This document shows positions 6,920 through 11,357 of a stretch of DNA of 11,357 bases, piece by piece (position 1 is the first letter of the stretch; each line of letters opens with the position of its first letter). Under the pieces are notes generated by a model, which was given only the letters and a program-made list of their open reading frames with translations, ran no database searches and had not been told where the DNA came from. This DNA is from an uncultured Eubacteriales bacterium (GTDB taxonomy: Bacteria; Bacillota; Clostridia; Oscillospirales; Oscillospiraceae): assembly GCA_900321335.1 (NCBI GenBank), contig ONVR01000383.1, positions 1 to 11,357 of the forward strand. Reading direction: 5' to 3'. Made by a program: the position numbers and the translations under genes.

Positions 6920-7186
6920 ATGGATATCAAGGGAAAAGTTGACGGTCTGAAGGATAAGGTCAACGAAGTTCTGGAGAAGACGGACATTGACGACAAGATC
7001 AAGGAAAAGGCCGGCGATCTGAAGGGCAAGGTCAGCGAGGTTCTGGAGAAAACGGATATCGATGACAAGATCAAGGCAAAAGCCGGCGAGCTGAAGGAGA
7101 AGGCCGAGGGTGTCCTGGAGAAGACGGACATTGACGATAAGATCAAGGACAAGTTCGGCGAAGTCAAGGATAAGTTCACCAAGTAA
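6920..7186 (+). CDS. Small charged tandem-repeat protein, function unknown
   Basis: An 88-residue protein I do not recognise. After a short lead (MDIKGKVDGLKDK, itself like the end of a repeat unit) come three 24-residue repeats at 14-37, 38-61 and 62-85. Each contains the invariant VLEKTDIDDKIK followed by a variable (A/F)G-(D/E)-(L/V)-K segment; the protein ends FTK. I count 23 Lys and 25 Asp/Glu, with no Cys, Trp, Tyr, His or Arg. No signal peptide or membrane segment is present. Each unit looks like one amphipathic helix capped at Thr-Asp, so a soluble helical bundle or a partly disordered LEA- or CsbD-like protein is possible; that is only a resemblance in composition. The ATG at 6920 has an ideal AAAGGAG (6906-6912), 7 bases upstream, which decides the start over an in-frame TTG at 6881. 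The gene has its own promoter and a strong terminator, so it can be expressed as a single gene; good translation signals suggest a fairly abundant product. Confidence 0.8.
   Translation: MDIKGKVDGLKDKVNEVLEKTDIDDKIKEKAGDLKGKVSEVLEKTDIDDKIKAKAGELKEKAEGVLEKTDIDDKIKDKFGEVKDKFTK
6959..7174 (+). repeat. Three tandem 72-base coding repeats
   Basis: In-frame units at 6959-7030, 7031-7102 and 7103-7174. The core that encodes LEKTDIDDKIK is nearly identical in all three; units 1 and 3 share an exact 23-base run starting at CTGGAGAAGACGG, whereas unit 2 differs mainly at third positions. The flanks of each unit have diverged more. This pattern fits internal duplication followed by selection on the core. 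Confidence 0.9.
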
Positions 7187-7196
7187 GTGCAAAATG

Positions 7197-7226
7197 AAAA
7201 CGCCCCGCCGGAAGGCGGGGCGTTTT
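7197..7226. terminator. Bidirectional intrinsic terminator between convergent genes
   Basis: A perfect 13-bp inverted repeat: AAAACGCCCCGCC (7197-7209) and GGCGGGGCGTTTT (7214-7226) around a GGAA tetraloop of the GNRA type. The T run at the 3' end serves the plus strand (repeat-protein gene, ending at 7186). The A run at the 5' end gives a T run on the minus strand (his operon, ending at 7248). Confidence 0.93.
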
Positions 7227-7247
7227 GTTATCTGAAAATCAGAGCGC

Positions 7248-8066
7248 TCACAGACGCACGGGGCGAAATGCTCCGTTCAGCCAGACGAGAACGCTGTCGT
7301 AGCCCACACGTTTCAGAAGCGCTATGGCCTCATCAAACCCATAGACCAGAGTCTCGGGGCTGTGACTGTCGGCGGAGAGGGTCACGGGGATATCCAGCTC
7401 CCGCATCCGCTCCAACAGGAAACGGGCGGGGTAGGGGGCAGCGCGCCAATGGCGGCTCATGGCACCGGTGTTGACCTCGAATACGGCGCCGGTCCCGGCG
7501 GCCCGTTCCAGAGCCTCCAGAGCGATCCGGCGGTATTGGGGGGAGGACTCGTCAAAAAAGGAGCCGTCGGCATTGAATTTGGTCACGAGATCAAAGTGGC
7601 CCACCACGTCCGGGCGGAACGTCAGCACGTTTTCCACGACCAGCTCGTAGTACCGGCGGACCATAGCCAGGGCGTCTCCGCCAAAGACCGTATCAATGCA
7701 GGCCCGGAGCTTTTCCGGGGTGTCGTCCACACTGTGATAAACGCCCGTGTCCCCGTCGAGAAGATAGTGGACGGAGCCGATGCAATAGTCAAAGGCGCCC
7801 CGGTCCTGCACGGGGGCGTAAAAATCCTGTTCTACCCCCAGGTACAACCGGAGGCGGTCTGCGCAGCGGGTCCGCGCCTCCCGGATGGCGGCAATATAGC
7901 CGGCCTCATCCTTGAGGCTGTAGTCCGGATCAAAAGGAGTCACGCCGTGGCAGGACATGCCGAAATCCGTAAAGCCAAGGGCAAGAGCCGCCTGGATCAT
8001 CTCCTCCAGCGTGCCTTTCCCGTCGCACAGGGTACAGTGGTTGTGAAGGGTGGAGGTGACAGTCAC
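7248..8066 (-). CDS. hisK: Histidinol-phosphate phosphatase, PHP family (HisK/HisJ type)
   Basis: Removes phosphate from L-histidinol phosphate to give L-histidinol; a cytoplasmic metal-dependent enzyme. With a GTG start at 8066-8064 the protein has 272 residues, close to the family norm. PHP-domain metal ligands are visible: His8 and His10 in LHNHCTLCDG, Asp15, His40 in SCHG, Glu79 in GVEQD, His100 in GSVHYLL, His157 in GHFD, and Asp233/His235 in SADSHS. The GTG overlaps the hisIE stop as GTGA, and AGGAG (minus strand, 8079-8075) stands 8 bases upstream of it. The open frame continues upstream to an ATG at 8180, but that extension lies inside hisIE and lacks family similarity. As the last gene of the his operon it supplies the phosphatase step that in enterobacteria is part of bifunctional HisB. 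It ends 22 bases from the shared terminator. Confidence 0.93.
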   Translation of the reverse strand: MTVTSTLHNHCTLCDGKGTLEEMIQAALALGFTDFGMSCHGVTPFDPDYSLKDEAGYIAAIREARTRCADRLRLYLGVEQDFYAPVQDRGAFDYCIGSVHYLLDGDTGVYHSVDDTPEKLRACIDTVFGGDALAMVRRYYELVVENVLTFRPDVVGHFDLVTKFNADGSFFDESSPQYRRIALEALERAAGTGAVFEVNTGAMSRHWRAAPYPARFLLERMRELDIPVTLSADSHSPETLVYGFDEAIALLKRVGYDSVLVWLNGAFRPVRL

Positions 8067-8707
8067 TGCATGGTCTCCTGCTTGACCTTGTGGTCGATCA
8101 CGTGGCGGGAGGCCAGCTCCTTTTTCACGTCCTCCACAGAGATCCCCATGGATACCATGAGCACCAGTACGTGATAGCACAGATCGGAGATCTCATAAAT
8201 GGTCTCCTCCCGGCTGTCCTTCATGGCGCCGATGACTACCTCGGTGCATTCCTCGCCGACTTTTTTGAGGATCTTTTCCCGGCCCTTGTCGAACAGATAG
8301 GTGGTATAGCTCCCCTCGGGACGCTGGGCGTTGCGCTGCTCCAGCAGGCCGTAGAGTGCCTCCAGGGTAAAGCGCTGGACCTCCTCGTCCCGGAACAGCA
8401 GCTCCGTAAAGCAGCTGTCAGAACCCGTGTGGCAGGCGGGGCCGTCCTTGATGACCTCCACCACCAGCGCGTCCCGGTCGCAGTCCGCGGTGATGGACAC
8501 CACGTGCTGATAGTTGCCGCTGGTCTCGCCCTTGAGCCACAGCTCCTGCCGGGAGCGGGAGAAAAAGCAGGTGAGCTTTTTCTCCAGGGTAACAGCCAGA
8601 CTCTCCGCGTTCATGTAGGCCACAGTCAGTACCTTTTTGGTGTAAAAGTCCTGGACCACCGCGGGGATCAGGCCCTTTTCGTCAAATTTCAGATCCTTGA
8701 TATCCAT
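8063..8707 (-). CDS. hisIE: Bifunctional phosphoribosyl-AMP cyclohydrolase / phosphoribosyl-ATP pyrophosphatase
   Basis: Catalyses steps 2 and 3 of histidine synthesis: PR-ATP to PR-AMP (HisE part) and ring opening of PR-AMP to ProFAR (HisI part). It has 214 residues. HisI covers about 1-105, with KFDEKGLIPAVVQD, RSRQELWLKGETSGN (51-65), the Mg-binding DCDRD (75-79) and zinc cysteines Cys76, Cys92 and Cys99 (GPACHTGSDSCF). HisE covers about 112-205, with LEALYGLLEQR, SYTTYLFDKGREKILKKVGE and the helical EISDLCYHVLVLMVSMGI. The ATG at 8707 is preferred because AAGGAG (minus strand, 8719-8714) sits 6 bases upstream and MDIKDLKFDEKGL matches family starts; an in-frame ATG at 8740 would overlap hisF and add 11 unrelated residues. 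It begins 10 bases after the hisF stop. Confidence 0.95.
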   Translation of the reverse strand: MDIKDLKFDEKGLIPAVVQDFYTKKVLTVAYMNAESLAVTLEKKLTCFFSRSRQELWLKGETSGNYQHVVSITADCDRDALVVEVIKDGPACHTGSDSCFTELLFRDEEVQRFTLEALYGLLEQRNAQRPEGSYTTYLFDKGREKILKKVGEECTEVVIGAMKDSREETIYEISDLCYHVLVLMVSMGISVEDVKKELASRHVIDHKVKQETMQ

Positions 8708-8717
8708 GTCATTCTCC

Positions 8718-9476
8718 TTATACGATCCGCATGGGAACACCGTTGTCCCGCAGATAGGTTTTCAGATCCCGGATGCTGACCTCCCGGAAGTGGAAGATGC
8801 TGGCCGCAAGCCCCGCATCCACACCGGGCAGACGGAACAGCTCCTGGAAATCCTCCATCCTTCCGGCGCCGCCGGAGGCGATGATGGGGATGTGCACCAG
8901 TGCGGCCACGTCCGCAAGCATCTCCAGGTCAAAGCCCTGCTTGACCCCATCCGTGTCGATGGAGTTGAGAACGATCTCTCCGGCGCCGTTCTCCGCGCCC
9001 TGCTTTGCCCATTGCAGGGCGTCGATGCCCGTATCCTCCCGGCCGCCCTTGGCAAACAGGTGGTAGCGTCCCGCCACCCGCTTGACGTCCATGGACAGGA
9101 CCACGCACTGATCGCCGTATTTTTTGGCGGCCCGGGCGATGAGAGAGGGGTCTTTGATCGCGCCGGAGTTGACGCTGACCTTGTCGGCGCCCGCCTTGAG
9201 CACCCGGTCAAAATCCTCCAGTGAGCCGATGCCGCCGCCCACCGTCAGGGGGATGAAAATCTGACTTGCCACCTCCCGGAGGACACTGTCGAACAGAGGA
9301 CGGTTCTCATAGCTGGCGGTGATGTCGTAGAAGACCAGCTCGTCGGCCCCGGCCTCGTTGTAAAACCGGGCCATGGTCACGGGATCCTCCACGTCCTGGA
9401 TCCCCTCAAAGTTTACCCCCTTGACCACACGGCCGTCCCGGATGTCCAGACAGGGGATGATGCGTTTTGTAATCAT
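8718..9476 (-). CDS. hisF: Imidazole glycerol phosphate synthase, cyclase subunit
   Basis: With HisH, converts PRFAR and ammonia to imidazole glycerol phosphate and AICAR. The 252-residue TIM barrel matches the family. The catalytic aspartates fall exactly where expected: Asp11 in IIPCLDIRDGRVVKG and Asp130 in VVLSMDVKRV. Phosphate-binding loops are LTVGGGI (77-83) and IIASGGAG near the C-terminus. Its ATG (9476-9474) overlaps the hisA stop as ATGA. AGGAGG (minus strand, 9489-9484) lies 7 bases upstream, inside the end of hisA, which fits translational coupling. No anomaly is seen. Confidence 0.97.
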   Translation of the reverse strand: MITKRIIPCLDIRDGRVVKGVNFEGIQDVEDPVTMARFYNEAGADELVFYDITASYENRPLFDSVLREVASQIFIPLTVGGGIGSLEDFDRVLKAGADKVSVNSGAIKDPSLIARAAKKYGDQCVVLSMDVKRVAGRYHLFAKGGREDTGIDALQWAKQGAENGAGEIVLNSIDTDGVKQGFDLEMLADVAALVHIPIIASGGAGRMEDFQELFRLPGVDAGLAASIFHFREVSIRDLKTYLRDNGVPMRIV

Positions 9477-10204
9477 AGGACCGCCTCCTGCTTTCCGGCC
9501 ACGGCGATGACCTGCCGGAGCTCCAGCTTGCCGGTGTAGATCGCCTTGCCCACGATGGCGCCGTGAATGCCCATAGCGGCAAGTTCTTCGATCTCCCGGA
9601 GGTAGGAGATGCCGCCGGAGGCCACAATGTGCAGCCCTTCGATCCGGCTGAGGGTCTCGTAAATGGCCAGATTGGTGCCCGCAAGGGCGCCGTCTTTGGC
9701 GATATCCGTGTAGATCACCGTATCCACCCCCGCGTCCCGGAGCTTTTTGCAGAAATCCACACCGTTGAGAGAGGTGACGTTGAGCCAGCCGTCCGTGGCC
9801 ACAAGGCCGTTTTTCGCGTCTACGCCCACGGCGATCCTCGCCCCGTACCGGCTGACGACCTGGGTGAGGAATGGAAAATCGTTGACGGCCGCAGTGCCCA
9901 GTATGACGCGGCCTGCCCCTACGGACAGGTATTTTTCGATCCGGGCCTCGTCCCGGATACCGCCGCCCACTTCCACGAACATGCCCGTGGCCTTTACGAT
10001 GGCAGCGACGGTGTCGAAATTGGACAGGGCGCCGTCTTTTGCCCCGTCCAGATCCACCACGTGCAGATTTCTGGCGCCGGCGGCCTCAAAGTCCGCGGCG
10101 GCCTGGGGCGGATCGATCTCGAAGCGCTGAACGCTGCCGTAATCCCCCCGGAGCAGGCGCACCACGCTGCCGCCCTTCAGATCAATGGCAGGAAAAATTC
10201 TCAT
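9473..10204 (-). CDS. hisA: ProFAR isomerase (1-(5-phosphoribosyl)-5-[(5-phosphoribosylamino)methylideneamino]imidazole-4-carboxamide isomerase)
   Basis: Amadori isomerisation of ProFAR to PRFAR, step 4 of histidine synthesis; a cytoplasmic TIM barrel related to HisF. It has 243 residues. Catalytic residues are Asp8 in FPAIDLKGG and Asp129 in VGVDAKNG, with VEVGGGIRD (77-85) and the C-terminal IVASGGIS as phosphate-binding loops. Trp140 in ATDGWL is in the usual place for HisA rather than the bifunctional PriA. The ATG at 10204 has a modest GAGG about 9 bases upstream, the weakest ribosome binding site in this operon. The gap to hisH is 17 bases. Confidence 0.96.
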   Translation of the reverse strand: MRIFPAIDLKGGSVVRLLRGDYGSVQRFEIDPPQAAADFEAAGARNLHVVDLDGAKDGALSNFDTVAAIVKATGMFVEVGGGIRDEARIEKYLSVGAGRVILGTAAVNDFPFLTQVVSRYGARIAVGVDAKNGLVATDGWLNVTSLNGVDFCKKLRDAGVDTVIYTDIAKDGALAGTNLAIYETLSRIEGLHIVASGGISYLREIEELAAMGIHGAIVGKAIYTGKLELRQVIAVAGKQEAVL

Positions 10205-10221
10205 GTGCCCATACCTCGCAA

Positions 10222-10836
10222 TTACAGTTCCAGAAATGCCCGGAGAATCTTCAGACCCACCTCGCCGCTTTTCTCAGGGTGGAATTGGGTGCCCATCACG
10301 CACCCGCTGCCCACGGCGGCGGGCACGGTGACGCCGTATTCCGCCGTGGCGATCAGGGAATCGTCACAGTCCTTGGCGTAATAGGAGTGGACGAAATACA
10401 CGCAGTCTCCGGCGTGAGTGTACTTCATCAGCGGATGTGCCGGCTGCACCAGATCCAGGGCGTTCCAGCCCATGTGGGGGACCTTCAGCGCCGTACCGCC
10501 CAGATCCTCACTCAGCGGGCAGACGCAGCCAGGCAGATAGCCGAGCCCCTTGTGGTGCCCATATTCCAGGCTTTCGGCAAAGAGCATCTGCATGCCCAGG
10601 CAGATCCCCAGAAGGGGTTTTCCAAGGGCGACCTGCCCGTTGAGCACGGGGATCACCCCCGTTGCCTCCAGCTTGGCCATGGCGTCGCCGAAGGCGCCCA
10701 CACCGGGCAGGAGGATCCTGTCAGCTGCGGCAATGATCGCGGGATCGCTGGTGACTGCCGTCTGGGCGCCGAGAAAACGCAGGGAGGAGGACAGACTGAA
10801 CAGATTGCCCACTCCATAGTCAATGATTACCGTCAT
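10222..10836 (-). CDS. hisH: Imidazole glycerol phosphate synthase, glutaminase subunit
   Basis: A class I glutamine amidotransferase that releases ammonia from glutamine and channels it to HisF. It has 204 residues. The catalytic triad is visible as Cys79 in GICLGMQ, and His186 and Glu188 in TQFHPEKSG. The N-terminal IIDYGVGNL, the oxyanion-region LLPGVGAFGDAM and PHMGWN (120-125) are hallmarks of HisH. The ATG at 10836 follows hisB by 11 bases, with GAGG overlapping the end of that gap, 7 bases from the start. Unlike hisA and hisF, which follow hisF-type overlaps, it is separated from hisF by hisA, the common bacterial order hisB-hisH-hisA-hisF. Confidence 0.96.
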   Translation of the reverse strand: MTVIIDYGVGNLFSLSSSLRFLGAQTAVTSDPAIIAAADRILLPGVGAFGDAMAKLEATGVIPVLNGQVALGKPLLGICLGMQMLFAESLEYGHHKGLGYLPGCVCPLSEDLGGTALKVPHMGWNALDLVQPAHPLMKYTHAGDCVYFVHSYYAKDCDDSLIATAEYGVTVPAAVGSGCVMGTQFHPEKSGEVGLKILRAFLEL

Positions 10837-10847
10837 CGCGTTTCCTC

Positions 10848-11357
10848 TCAGACAATGGTGCCCTTGGTGGAGGGGATCTCGCCGGGGAACTGACCGTCGA
10901 TGGCAACGGCCTGGCGCAGGGCACGGGCCAGGGCCTTGAAGGTGCCCTCGATGATGTGATGACTGTTTTCCCCCGCCAGCTGCCGCACGTGGATGGCGGC
11001 GCCCAGGGAGCGGGTCAGGGCCAGGAGGAATTCCTTGGTCAGTTCCGTGTCAAAATCTCCCACCTTCTGTGCAGGAATCTCCAGCCCGTAGCCCAGACAG
11101 GCCCGTCCGCTGATGTCCACGGCGGCGAGGATCAGAGCCTCATCCATGGGCAGAATGGTGTAGCCGTAGCGGTTGATGCCACGGCGCTCACCCAGCGCCT
11201 GGTCGAAGGCCCGGCCCAGGACGATGGCGATGTCCTCCGTGGTGTGGTGGGCGTCCACCCGCATGTCTCCGTCGCACTTGACCGTCAGGTCAAAGCGGCC
11301 GTGGCGGGCAAACAGCTCCAGCATGTGATCGAGAAAGCCGCAGCCGGTGTCGATCTC
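10848..11357 (-). CDS. hisB: Imidazoleglycerol-phosphate dehydratase (5' partial)
   Basis: Dehydrates imidazole glycerol phosphate to imidazole acetol phosphate using a Mn2+ cluster. The frame is open to the window edge: 169 residues are visible of a usual ~195, so about 25 N-terminal residues are missing. The first visible residues, EIDTGCGFLDHMLELFARHG, match the conserved GFxDHML segment; hence the ATG at 11324 is internal and not the start. Metal-binding motifs are VDAHHTTEDIAI and NSHHIIEGTFKALARAL. It is the monofunctional form with no phosphatase domain, consistent with the separate PHP phosphatase at the end of the operon. The stop (TGA, 10850-10848) is 11 bases before hisH. The operon must continue beyond the window, presumably with earlier his genes. 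Confidence 0.96.
   Translation of the reverse strand, partial: EIDTGCGFLDHMLELFARHGRFDLTVKCDGDMRVDAHHTTEDIAIVLGRAFDQALGERRGINRYGYTILPMDEALILAAVDISGRACLGYGLEIPAQKVGDFDTELTKEFLLALTRSLGAAIHVRQLAGENSHHIIEGTFKALARALRQAVAIDGQFPGEIPSTKGTIV

Noticed and set aside
8067..8180. Longer version of the histidinol phosphatase starting at ATG 8180
   Set aside because: The extension lies entirely inside the hisIE coding sequence in another frame and has no PHP-family similarity; the GTG at 8066 with AGGAG upstream gives a family-length protein.
8708..8740. hisIE start at ATG 8740
   Set aside because: It would overlap the end of hisF and add 11 residues not seen in HisI; ATG 8707 has AAGGAG at proper spacing and a typical N-terminus.
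10201..10212. Three-codon mini-ORF on the minus strand (ATG GGC ACA TGA) overlapping the hisA start
   Set aside because: The only nearby GAGG is one base from its ATG, too close to act; it is most likely chance.
1..11357. Mobile elements, CRISPR arrays, tRNA genes, toxin-antitoxin or defence modules
   Set aside because: Searched by eye on both strands; no transposase, integrase, spaced direct repeats or tRNA-like cloverleaf was found, and the gaps between genes are short and explained.

Overview
This is an ordinary-looking chromosomal stretch from a GC-rich Gram-positive anaerobe, probably a Clostridia member of the Oscillospiraceae/Ruminococcaceae type. That placement is inferred. It rests on a GC content near 60% (estimated by eye), strong AGGAGG-type ribosome binding sites, a T-box leader (typical of Firmicutes), a short-form LeuC/LeuD isopropylmalate isomerase, a PHP-type histidinol phosphatase ending a his operon, and a DUF815-type AAA+ ATPase. 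I see no mobile element, CRISPR array, tRNA or rRNA.

Layout, left to right. Bases 1-5267 (+) hold the end of a branched-chain amino acid operon: ilvD (5' end outside the window), leuC, leuD and leuB, all with gaps of 12-15 bp and good ribosome binding sites. It is followed after 27 bp by a gene for a 434-residue DUF815-type AAA+ ATPase of unknown role. Bases 5268-5621 hold a near-consensus sigma-A promoter and a long T-box leader. The leader has a likely AUC (isoleucine) specifier, a UGGU acceptor-pairing bulge, and overlapping antiterminator and terminator. It leads into ilvA (5622-6824), a threonine ammonia-lyase with one C-terminal ACT domain. A second promoter at 6835-6863 precedes a gene (6920-7186) for an 88-residue protein built from three 24-residue repeats, which ends at a strong GC-rich hairpin (7197-7226). 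That hairpin can serve as terminator for both strands.

Bases 7248-11357 lie on the minus strand and carry the 3' part of a histidine operon. In transcription order it reads hisB (5' end outside the window), hisH, hisA, hisF, hisIE and a PHP-family histidinol-phosphate phosphatase. The genes are packed tightly, with two 4-base start/stop overlaps (hisA/hisF ATGA and hisIE/hisK GTGA), which suggests translational coupling.

How the genes work together: IlvA makes 2-oxobutanoate from threonine for isoleucine. IlvD makes the 2-keto acids of valine and isoleucine. LeuCD and LeuB carry 2-isopropylmalate to the leucine keto acid. The T-box should tie ilvA expression to uncharged tRNA-Ile. HisIE, HisA, HisF/HisH, HisB and HisK cover most middle and late steps of histidine synthesis. 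The less routine items are the DUF815 ATPase at the tail of the leu operon, the absence of a terminator between it and the T-box leader, and the repeat protein. I found no convincing evidence of an undescribed multi-gene system.
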